Source: Macrolepiota albuminosa (Eukaryota > Basidiomycota > Agaricomycetes > Agaricales > Agaricaceae). Taken from it: a stretch of 64,000 nucleotides of DNA. Below, one piece after another: positions 54,930 through 64,000 of the stretch (within the stretch, counting starts at the first letter, position 1; each line of letters starts with the position of its first letter). Under the pieces are notes generated by a model. That model was not told the origin of the DNA and searched no databases. It saw only the letters and a program-made list of their open reading frames with translations. The stretch covers positions 484,831-548,830 of the forward strand of contig JAMWFC010000028.1 of the NCBI GenBank assembly GCA_027475525.1, read 5' to 3'. The position numbers were made by a program, and so were the translations under genes.

Positions 54930-57001
54930 CGCACCCTTTCAGATAAACCTCAGGTTGCAGGGGTCACAAAATCAACCACACCTATCCTTTCCAATATAAA
55001 GGCTGATTCAGACAATAACTTGGTGTCTGAAAATTCCCTGGATAACAGAAATAGCATCATATCTCTTGCAAAAAGCGACGATTTGCTAGAAGTGTCAGTC
55101 TTTTATTTTTAAATTTATTGTAAATACTGCTCATGCATTGTGTCTTTTATTTTTATTTTTATTTGTAGTATTGGTACATCTTGCATTTGTAAACTGCCTG
55201 CCCATTCATTGGATAATAAATTCTACACCACTAGTGAACCTGTTGTTGATAAAGATGCATCCGACAATGGAGTTGATGGGAGTGGCTTTGAGTTGTTGAA
55301 ATTACCCAATGATGAAGCTGATATTCCAGTATATCTGTACATGATGTCACCACTAAACATGATGATCCTGTCAATGTTGGTGCTGGTGAACACTATAATA
55401 TTGAAGAATAGTCTCTTATTATTTGCTTGATTGATTTCTGTATTCTGATTTTTTTTTTTGTTAGATTTAATGGTGCTATTAATCCAACTGTTATAGTTAC
55501 TAATCCTCTGGTTATGCAGCTGAACATACAGGATCCTATGTTCTCCGCTACATATCATATGCTTCCTTGTCTTCCATATGTCTGTTTATAGTATCCATGT
55601 TGCAATATGTACTGTTCTGTTACTATTTATTGACATATTTTTTGCACAGTCACATGTTCAATATCATATCGTATGGATATGATAAACAAATCAGTGATGG
55701 ATCAGTGTGATTTGCACATATATCGGCCATGACATTGAAGATGTCCAGAGAAAATGGAGAGTAAGTGCTTATGTTGTCTTGTTTATGTATATTGTCATTA
55801 CACACTTGTATAAGTCTTTGATTCGAGGCCTATTGTGGGTCAAACATAGCTTATACATGCATTCAGCTCGCATACATCGTGATAATCTTACTGCCAAATC
55901 TTGTCATCTTGCTTTAAACCATGGAAATAATGCCTTTTGCATTGACATTATGTTTGGTGTCATGTCTGCTTCTCATCTCCTTGATTCTGGCATAGAAGTC
56001 AGCAGTTACTTGTCCTTCTATAAACAGAAACAATTGATGATTGTGCTATTCCAGCAAGAATTCCTATGTTCTATAGCCAATGTTGGAAACACATTGGGTT
56101 TGCATTCTGATCCCATGGGTGCTTACTCAAGCTATGGGATGGTCTTTGTAACCAGAGGCGAAGGGAAGAGTATGTCCTTCAAAAACTGTAAATTTTCAGC
56201 TTGCATGTAGCATACCTTTGTGTTGATGTCACTTTGTAGCAGATGGCTACTTAGTGCCTGCTTTTTTAAAGCCTTCTGTACTTACAGACAATTCAATGTT
56301 TTCTGTCAAATCTGCTCCTATCATACTGAATCCAAAGTTCAAGAATTCTATAGAGGTGGTAATAAATTATGAATTGACAGGTGTGTCTTCTGTGTCATTA
56401 TTTGTTGACTTATTTATCTCTTTATTTCCAGTTCCTGTATACAATCGGAAACTAGACCTGCCTTTTAGTTTTTGGCTGCTGACTTCAATGCTATTGCTAA
56501 TTGATGCTCATACAATGGTAATACGTCCAATGTTCCCAAGGGGTCTATTGTTGCCATGGGTTACACAGCTAGATGGTTTGAAGGTTCCTCTTCAGTGTAT
56601 GTTGACCATTTATTATAATATTTTTATTGGTTATTTATTTATTTATTTGTAGTTTTCTTTTGACTAACATCAAGTTTGCTATGGTTCTTCACACTCCTGA
56701 TCTTGTTGTGATTGGTAGTGCAGGCACCAAGTGCATGGCATTTTTGATGAAACCTGGTGGTCTTGAAGGGCCTGAATATGGTGCTCTGAAAAGGTCGAAA
56801 GATATTTCTTCTTCTGGTTTTGTAAGTGATATACTCTCTGGATATCATAGTGCCAGCTCCAAGATGTCTTGTGTTGCTGGTTGGACTGCTTCTCCCCAAT
56901 CTGATGTTGGTATATTGACTACAAATCAGGGTGCTACCTCTAAGCTGGCTTATTCTGCTGGGCTATCCAAGGAGAAAGGTAAAAATAAAGAAGCAATCTG
57001 A
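54930..57001 (+). pseudogene. Multi-exon gene relic, unknown family C
   Basis: Exon-like blocks on plus separated by T-rich intron-like gaps ending in AG: DSDNNLVSENSLDNRNSIISL (about 55000), NEPVVDKDASDNGVDGSGFE-like sequence (about 55230), IANVGNTLGLHSDPMGAYSS and FVTRGEGKSMSFKNCKFS (about 56075-56200), FSVKSAPIILNPKFKNSIEV (about 56295), VPVYNRKLDLPFSF (about 56430), TNIKFAMVLHTPDLVVIGSA (about 56660) and a Gly/Ser/Ala-rich C-terminus ending at TGA 56999-57001. The VPVY...FSF and FAMVL blocks resemble a hypothetical basidiomycete family. No enzyme motif. Frame breaks mean it is not expressed as one protein. Confidence 0.4.
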
Positions 57002-57539
57002 TCGCTGGCACATGGACCACATATAGTTCCTTCAGTTTTCCATGTCTGTTGGTATGATGTTGATATTGTTGTTTGCTGTGTTCTGATACCTTGCTTTTTT
57101 TTTGCTTTGCTGAATTATGTGATACTGTTTCTACTTACATCACTATGAGTGACCACAAAATATGGTGTGATGTAACAAATTGATATTATTTTCAATGTGC
57201 CAGTGGTCTTGTGTAAGAGTGTCATAGACGGATAAAACTAACTCAGTATGACCTTTGTATTTACTGATATTATATTGCATATTTACTGTTTGACAGTTTT
57301 ACTTGCTGAAAGTTGTGTTGTCTATTTTGTATGACTAATCTTTATTGTTTAAATTTGTCTATAGTTAATCTGATGTCAATCTAAATATGGGCCATTATTA
57401 CATATATATATATGTGGCACATTAACACCCCCAAACCTCAATCTTGTCCTCGCTTCTGCCCTCTTCACATACACACATACTTTCTGATATTTTTGTTATA
57501 TTTCTGTGACTTCTCCTTATCCTTGCTTATCAAACAAGG

Positions 57540-58265
57540 CTTTCATGTCCTGTTCCTGGTTCACTGATGCACTGCCATTGGATGGAGATCTTGCTACCTG
57601 CTATAGACAAGACACAGCAATCCACATGAGTGAACATTGTCAACTTGTTTATTGTTGATGATACCATAAGTGCATGCTGTTGTCATTTTGTAGCAACTTG
57701 TTAGCTGAATAATCACAGAGAAAGCTACATTTTCTCCTGCCTGCAAGGATGATTAGTATTCTCTGTTTTACGCTCTTATGGTGGTATATGATGTGCCCAT
57801 GATACCTGAAAAGATCCTGACAGATGCTCAATTTTGGATTCTCATGGCCTATTATATTGTGGACGTATTTGAGATGATAAATGGGGGGGCTATTTGGAGA
57901 CCCTCTTCATCTGGTCCTGTAGTTGACAACTACAAAGCAGTACATGTCATTGTTTCTATTGGCTTTTATTAATTGGTCAAGTACAATATTTTATGTATTA
58001 CCTAGCCTATGAGAAGCCTTAATAATATTCCTGCTCTACTGGAGAGATCCCAGAATGCCCTAAACTCTCATATACATGCACTTTGATCCAAGGTGTGTAG
58101 AGATAAACAATTTGACTCTTCCACATATTATTTGTCAGAAGGCAAACCCTTAATTTGTTTGTACTCAAGTCTTGCTCAGCACATTGGAAAAAAAAATGTT
58201 GTTACTATACTCATCAACTTGACCTCTGCAGCCCTGCATTTGGGATGTCTTCTTAAGATACGTTA
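57540..58265 (+). pseudogene. Relic of repetitive gene family A, second copy
   Basis: Same block order as 5954-6730: SWFTDALPLDGDL (about 57552), then after an intron-like gap VVYDVPMIPEKILTDAQFWIL, AYYIVDVFEMINGGA and SSGPVVDNYKAVHV (57781-57950), then LFVLKSCSAHWKKKMLLLYS in another frame (about 58155). The middle block is better preserved here than in the first copy. It is interrupted by stops. The region after 58265 shows no continuation into a repeat ORF or JmjC domain. Confidence 0.5.
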
Positions 58266-58726
58266 ATATCTATATTGTGTGTATATTGTTAATGCTGAAA
58301 ATATTGGTGCTTGTATCAGGGTAATTTATTTCTGCCTACAGACATTGAGTCCATTGAGAGTATGATAGTTTCCAGGTATGATACGTTTTGGTTTAATTAG
58401 TATTTACATCTTAGCTTTTGATACTGCAAGTCAGAGAATGACCAGTCTGGGCTTGCACATATTTTCCAAGCTCACAGTTCAGCTCCTCAAGGTCGCACAA
58501 CTGTTCTTTATAATTCTTTGTATATTGTGTTGGCCATATGGCCTCTCATGTTACTCAATCCTCATGAGTATAATGAAGTTAGCACAAAGGATACAGTGTT
58601 TAAAATGTGATTGTTCTTTCGCATGCCATATTAATAGTCAATTGTATTGTTAACATGTTAGTTATGAAATCATATAGGAGGGCTAGAACAACCTACTGCT
58701 GTAGTGGAAGTGGATCAGACATTGTG

Positions 58727-58880
58727 GAAGGTGTTGGTTTCTGCAGCTCTGGGAGGGAATCTCCTACAGGAACTCAGATGTGCATTTCAACATCTGGAGG
58801 AGTGAAGGTGTTGGTTTCTGCAGCTCTGGGAGGGAATCTCCTACAGGAACTCAGATGTGCATTTCAACATCTGGAGGAGT
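58727..58880. repeat. 77-bp tandem duplication (site 15)
   Basis: Identical copies 58727-58803 and 58804-58880, starting GAAGGTGTTGGTTTCTGC, about 100 bp before the presumed start of gypsy element 3. Confidence 0.97.
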
Positions 58881-58979
58881 GTGATGACACAAGCCTAGCC
58901 TTGGGCACAGCCACAATTCCTGCCTTGAGCACTGCCACCAGTCCAATACAATTATTTCCGATCACTGAAAACTAATTTT

Positions 58980-59324
58980 GTCGGTGCTTTCTTTTCCCCG
59001 TTCCGACCTTTAAAATTTACTTACAATTTTACTTACAATTTTACATGACTTGATTTCTTATTTGTTCCGCACAAATACTTACTACTATAAATACAACAAT
59101 TAGTTACTATTGAATATTAGAGTTTTTCTGGTTAACTTGACTGGCTTGAACTCTAAACCTTCTTGTGTCACGCCACTGCTTCGGCCTGGCGTTACATATT
59201 TTTAACCTTTCACACTCTATAACTCGATAACTCGTACTTTGCGTTACCTGGAACTCTCTCGGTCTGATCAACCAAGACTATCCAAAATCGTGAGTAGTAC
59301 ACTTGTCTTTAAGAAACAAAAAAA
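58980..59324 (+). promoter_or_regulatory. Probable 5' LTR/leader of gypsy element 3
   Basis: TGTCGGTGC at 58979-58987 could be an LTR start. The region has ACTATAAATACAACAA (about 59084-59099), a good TATA-like box, and is followed by gag at 59325. A LTR end and primer-binding site could not be fixed because the 3' LTR is outside the window; TACCTGGAACTCTCTCGG near 59246-59262 is a candidate. Confidence 0.45.
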
Positions 59325-60980
59325 TTGGCCGAAATGGCAACAAGTTACAACCCAGACTTGGAAGCAACTGAGGACGGACCCTCAGTTGGCAAGATATTGG
59401 AAGAGTTGGCAGGGCCCAACTCAGAAGTGAACGATTCACTTCACACAGAAAGACAGCACGTGCCTGATCTTGACGTTAAGATAGAAAACTGCAGTAATAT
59501 TGGTAATACCAGCATTTACACAGATGTATCAGAACATTTTAAGCTGAACCCAGTCACAAACTGGGCCCCAGAATCTGAACTCGTGGACACATGAAGAAAT
59601 AAGACTAAGAAGTCAGGGGAAGAATGGGAAATTGGCAATCAGGAAGAATTAAAAGAGGAAGCTGTACTGACCTTGAAAGCCTCAAACCAAGGAATGGAAA
59701 CCATAAAAAGGCAGACCAATGAGAAAATAGACCAACTGAAATTGACCCAAGACAAAAAAAGACAAGTCTTCCAGTTTATGATCAAAGAAGAAAAAGAAGT
59801 AACAGAAGCCCGGGAGGCCAAAAAATGGGTCAGTAAAGCTAATTGCAAATTGGTAGAGCCAATGTCCCACAAAGTGGAAGGTATGATAGATCGAGTCCTG
59901 AAAGGATCAGGAAAAGATAACAAAACCGCAAAGTTAGAGGTACGCACAAACGAAAGGATTGATGGAGGCACCTTTCTAGGAATGGCTTTCCAAAAACTTG
60001 AACGTGGAAAATACGACCCACCTGATGACTCGTCAGATAGCAGTAATAGCAATAATGATGAACCCAAGCCATATAAGGCCAAGAATGGTAATAAACACAA
60101 TAACAACCAAGAAGACTCCAGCTCTGATGCAGAAGAGAAGCCCAGGGCAATAAGGGGGAGGTATAGAACGATCAAGCCCACGCCTCCCAAGAAGTATGAT
60201 GGCAAAGCCAATTTGCATAAATACTTTAAGTTTGTGTCACAAAGTGTAGCATATTGTGATAAGGGCAACATATCCGAGAGGGACTGAGTCCAGGAAATAT
60301 CCTACTATCTAATAGGAGACGCGTACAAGTTTTATTTGAATGAGGTATCAATGGAGGAACATAAATGGGACTTAGCTAAATTCTTAAAGAGATTATTCAA
60401 CTACTGTTTCCCTCCTAACTTTCGTTTGAAAGAACAACAAAAGCTGGACCTATTTAGACAAGGGGATCTGAGAGTGAGGTCTTACGCTGCAGAACTAAAA
60501 AAATATGTACCAGATAGTGGGCTATGCCCATAAAAGAGAAAAGGTACGGAAACTGTGGAATGGACTACAACTCAGGCTGCAAGAGAAGCTATTTGAAAAC
60601 AAGTATGACCCCGAGTGATCTAAATGGGGGGAGATAGTGGATGCCGTGGAAATGTACAAAATAGCAAGGGAGATGGAATTGGGAGGTCAACGACGAGATA
60701 GTAAAGGAGGCAATGGCTCCAGGTTCAAACATGTATTGGGAGGCAAAGAAACCAGACATAAGGAAATGTCCAAGGGAGCCCTACCGAGGCAGGCCACAAG
60801 AATCAGTACTCAGGAAAACCCAGCAGGTTTGAACGACCCAAGCAAGGAAAATATAATAATAAAGACAAACGTCCTAAGGGCCCGCAGCTCAGCAAGAGCG
60901 AGGTAAAGAAATATAAAGCCGAAGGTAGATGTTTCCATTGTGGCAAAAAGGGTCACGTCTCCCAAAACTGTCCTGATAAT
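59325..60980 (+). pseudogene. Gypsy 3 gag with intact CCHC knuckle, mutated
   Basis: One frame runs from ATG 59325 to 60533 with TGA at 59592-59594 and 60285-60287. It is charged and helical (ETIKRQTNEKIDQLKL), has an acidic Ser/Asp/Asn stretch (DDSSDSSNSNND) and a capsid-like part (HKWDLAKFLKRLFNYCFPP, LFRQGDLRVRSYAAEL). After a frameshift near 60500 it continues (MYQIVGYAHKREKVRKLWNG) with another TGA near 60616. It ends with a perfect CX2CX4HX4C knuckle CFHCGKKGHVSQNC at 60930-60971. All stops are TGA. Confidence 0.82.
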
Positions 60981-60986
60981 GACAAA

Positions 60987-61560
60987 GTGAGATCTGTGAA
61001 CTCAGGACCACCTGGAGTCCGAAGCAATAAAATAAGTTTCAATCTTACAGAAACCAACAACCTCAGGGACGCAGGTCAAGCTGAACTGCAGAACTCAGGA
61101 TCTTACCTTCACGTAGCAGCTATACGATTCAGCAAAGTGGCCATAAAGAAGGCTCCTGGGGGACGACACCATTGGAAATGCTTTCAACAAAAATCAGAAC
61201 CCCTGATCTACAATAAACTGGGAAACCTTGGCCACATAACCTGCAAGGACCTAGGACTTGAAAACCCTGACCAGTCAGAAATTATGAGTGACCCTTACGA
61301 GGCAAGAGCTTTGTACCTACTAGAATTGCAACAGCCCTACCCTGGGGATGAGAACTATGAGCCTTATAAGGACAGATCACGCTTCATAGTATACAGAATT
61401 TCTGACAGCAAATACATTCTGTATGACTTACTGGTAGCAGGGGATGGGGTAGTAATCCCAGACAGTTGGGTAGTGACCAATGAGAGATCAATCGCCCAGA
61501 AATACGCAATGTCACAAGCCTCGCACTGGGGAATTGACCTCAGTAACACCTTATGATGGA
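60987..61560 (+). pseudogene. Gypsy 3 gag-protease spacer
   Basis: Open frame of 189 codons ending at TGA 61554-61556. It includes YEARALYLLELQQPYPGDE and RFIVYRISDSKYILYD, which look globular. It occupies the region between the zinc knuckle and protease. No known domain. Confidence 0.5.
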
Positions 61561-61646
61561 AACAATTATGGCCAATCAAGTCTCCCTATGCCGAACACCT
61601 GGCATGGATTCTGGAAAAGGGAAAAAATAAATTCAGAATTAAAAAT

Positions 61647-62609
61647 ATGGCCAAATCACTCAGACATTTCCACATACAAAGGGTGGTAGGAATAGGTCAG
61701 GAGACAACTTTCTACCATGTATACAACTCGCAACTAGAGTCAGGTTGTCTTGTACAAGCGGCTACAGCAGAAAGAAATGGATTTGACATGAGAAAATGGT
61801 ATTGCACGAGGATATGGTGGGAAGCACGGAAGGCACATAATGAAAAATCGGAATTCTGGACCCAGAACCAAGACCTGAACCTGGAATGGTTAGAAGGACC
61901 TACTACTGCCATAGAAAATACTTGGGAATATGAGTTCACTAGTCTAATGACTGAACTGCTACAAGAGCTTGGCAATTATGAGAAAATCTCAGACCTGACA
62001 GTATGTGCAATGAAACCGCAGAAGACAGCCAGAGTCTCAATTGAACAAAATGCCTCTGTACCAAGAGATCCATCAAGATCTATACCCGACCCTGTGGTGA
62101 TCGAAGTGATGATCGAGGGACATCCAGTCAGGGCACTTCTTGACTCAGGGTCACTGGGAGATTTCGTATCATCCATCCTGGTAGGACAGTTACGACTGAG
62201 GAAAAGGGATTTAATATCCCCCCTCAACGTGCAAATGGCAGCACAGGGTTCCCAGTCCAAAACTAATTATTCAGTGGAAGCTAAATTCAATTATCAGAAC
62301 ATTGAAGAAATTAGAAAGTTTGACATTATAAACTTATCAGGATATGACATTATACTTGGAACACCTTGGTTTTTCCAACACCAAGTAATGGTTGGACTTA
62401 ACCCAGCTCGCATTACAATTGGAAGTCACATGTCACTGCCAATAAAGGGAACTGGGGTCCAGAAGCTTGCCTCAAGAACTATGAAAATTTATACCAAACA
62501 CATTGAAGAAGTAAGGAAAAGCTTATTGGAGTATGCAAAACCCATTTGCCGTCAGGCCACAGAAGCACCGTTGCCCCCTCTACAAGCATTAATCACAAAA
62601 TTCCATTAA
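61647..62609 (+). pseudogene. Gypsy 3 protease and RT-proximal spacer
   Basis: Open frame of 320 codons. The retropepsin shows VRALLDSGSLGDFVS with the catalytic D-S-G (about 62127-62171), YDIILGTPWFFQHQV (about 62342-62386) for the flap and C-terminal part, and a spacer with AKPICRQATEAPLPPLQALI. The active-site triad is intact. The frame ends in TAA 62607-62609, before RT. A usable protease could in principle be made only as part of a polyprotein, which the gag stops prevent. Confidence 0.82.
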
Positions 62610-62699
62610 TTGATGAGCATAAGGTTTATTCTTGGCGACCTTTGCATTGTCCTGAGGCATTGCTCTCACAATAGACTGAGAAAAGAGACTCCTACCTAA

Positions 62700-63927
62700 A
62701 AACTAGACGCTGGGCTATAATGTCGGGAAGGAGTTCACAATGCTTTGTATCCCTAAACCAGGTAATCCACATAGGTTGCGCACTGTAGTAGATCTTTGGG
62801 AGTGCAATGCAAATACTAGGAAAATGAGCTCCCCATTGCCTGATATGGAAGGGATTCTGAGGAGGGCCTCGTGAGCAAGGTATAGGTCTCTAATTGATGG
62901 ACAAGACACGTATGAACAAATATGCGTAGTTCCAGAACATGTTGGACGTGCTACCGTTAATACTCCCAGTGGAACTATGATCAGTTATGTGATTCAACAG
63001 GGAGATTGCAACGCCCCTGCAACTTACCAAGCTTTGATGAATTATTTATTTTCAGAATACATCGGACGCTGGATGGACATATATTTAGATGATATCGTAG
63101 TTTACTCTGATAGCCTGGACAAGCATATAAAGCATGTCAAAATAGTAATTGACATACTTAAAAGAGAAAAACTATACCTCAGCAAGACCAAAATGAAATT
63201 GTTGTCCCACAGCATCAAAATCCTTGGTTGAATGGTTGACAACGAAGGTATACAAATGGATCTGGATAAGGTTGATGCCTTGATACGTTGGAAAACTCCT
63301 ACTAACCGAGACTTGCTGCGTGCATTCCTGGGGGCTGCAGGCTACCTAGTGGATGATATCAATCATGTTAGGGTACCAATGGGAGTACTGCATACTTTGA
63401 CTAGTGAAGGTGTGCCATTCTGTTGGACCAACATGTATCAGCGAGCCTTCAAGGAGGTTAAGAACTTAGCTTGAAAGTGCAAAGAGCATCACCAAGTACC
63501 ACTAATTTATGGTGAAGAAGCTGAACCAGTTAACATGATAACCAATAGATGCGTCACCGGTATTGGAGGCATAATCAGTCAAGGTATGGACTGGAAGACA
63601 GCTAAGGTAGCGGCCTTCTATTCAGCAAAACTAAGCCCTACACAGCAGAATTACCCAACTCATGAGATAGAGCTTCTGGCAGAGATTGAAACTATGATGA
63701 GACATAGGGACATCCTACAGGGAGTGAGGTTCCGTTGGTACACAGACCACAAGGGGTTAATTCACCTGTTGAAGCAACGAGACCTGTCTGCCCGACAAAC
63801 CCGTTGGGTTGAGAAGCTATCTATGTTTGACTTTGAAGTAATCTACGTACCAAGGACGGAAAATATACTCTCTGATGCCCTCTTGAGGATTTATTCTAAT
63901 GAACCACTGGGCACTGTGAGATCTTGA
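62700..63927 (+). pseudogene. Gypsy 3 reverse transcriptase-RNase H, three TGA stops
   Basis: One frame with TGA at 62872, 63229 and 63472, each where the family usually has Arg. RT: LCIPKPGNPHRLRTVVD, SLIDGQDTYEQI, QQGDCNAPATYQALMNYLF, and the intact catalytic IYLDDIVVYSDS (about 63082-63117). Thumb: LLRAFLGAAGYLVDDI. RNase H: MITNRCVTGIGG, where the first catalytic Asp is Asn, HEIELLAEI with the Glu, WYTDHKGLIHLL with the next Asp, and ENILSDALLR with the last. RT active site is kept; RNase H is probably dead. Confidence 0.88.
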
Positions 63928-64000
63928 ACGGAGTACACGGAACACGACGGCTTCACTGGCGACAATATGGTAAGGCAAGGAACAACAGCTCCAATTCTGA

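Larger units (their letters stand above)
58980..64000 (+). mobile_element. Gypsy element 3, 5' part (runs off the window)
   Basis: A plus-strand Ty3/gypsy element: leader or LTR (about 58980-59324), gag (59325-about 60980), protease (about 62080-62400), RT and RNase H (62700-63927). Integrase and 3' LTR must lie beyond 64000. It is younger in look than gypsy 2: RT keeps YLDD and the gag knuckle is intact, but several TGA codons and one lost RNase H Asp show it is decaying. Confidence 0.88.

Noticed and set aside
2814..58880. The 77-bp pairs as target-site duplications, minisatellites or a new site-specific duplication system
   Set aside because: The copies abut with nothing between them, always two copies, with no shared motif at the joints, and they break at least one host gene frame. 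An assembly cause explains all of this.
1..64000. A new defence, biosynthetic or other multi-gene system
   Set aside because: I found no set of intact, co-oriented genes that would form one. The unexplained coding content is in single extra ORFs of retroelements and in broken repeated genes.

Overview
The window looks like a transposon-rich stretch of a filamentous fungal chromosome, most likely Basidiomycota (Agaricomycetes). The reasons are Tad1-type LINEs, Ty3/gypsy chromoviruses, a Helitron helicase, spliceosomal introns of about 50 bp, and a small group of secreted or GPI-anchored genes of basidiomycete type. No rRNA gene, CRISPR array or intact tRNA gene was seen. The species call is an inference.

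Layout. 1-2.8 kb: pol-III-like repeat and a decayed minus-strand LINE. 2.8-5.9 kb: AT-rich DNA without a gene I can support. 5.95-9.0 kb: a broken multi-exon gene ending in a JmjC/cupin-like domain. 9.0-10.1 kb: the 3' part of a Helitron (helicase C-terminus, hairpin repeats). 10.1-14.8 kb: AT-rich repeats, a LINE 3' end, tRNA-like modules and a candidate inverted-repeat element. 14.83-23.14 kb: one complete LINE insertion with a 15-bp target-site duplication, mutated in its catalytic residues. 23.15-28.43 kb: the only CpG-rich, gene-like island: an eight-cysteine CFEM-like GPI protein, a DM9-domain protein, a Gly/Trp/Tyr-rich secreted protein and the 3' end of a second CFEM-like gene. 28.95-40.46 kb: a complete but mutated chromovirus (minus strand) with LTRs, TSD and an extra ORF after pol. 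41-43.5 kb: small relics. 43.6-51.4 kb: a 5'-truncated chromovirus (plus strand) with an antisense ORF before its 3' LTR, that LTR being split by an inverted copy of itself. 51.9-58.3 kb: relics of repetitive gene families. 58.98-64 kb: the 5' part of a third gypsy element that runs off the window.

Two window-wide patterns stand out. First, fifteen unrelated sites carry a head-to-tail duplication of exactly 77 bp. The fixed length and lack of shared sequence point to unmerged contig overlaps (k = 77) in the assembly rather than biology. Removing one copy restores the reading frame of a host gene and joins two ORFs of a retrotransposon. Second, the retroelements have lost CpG: nearly all in-frame stops are TGA at probable former CGA (Arg) codons, several catalytic Asp/Glu have become Asn/Lys, and the LTR pair differs only by transitions. 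This fits methylation-driven decay. The host island was not treated this way.
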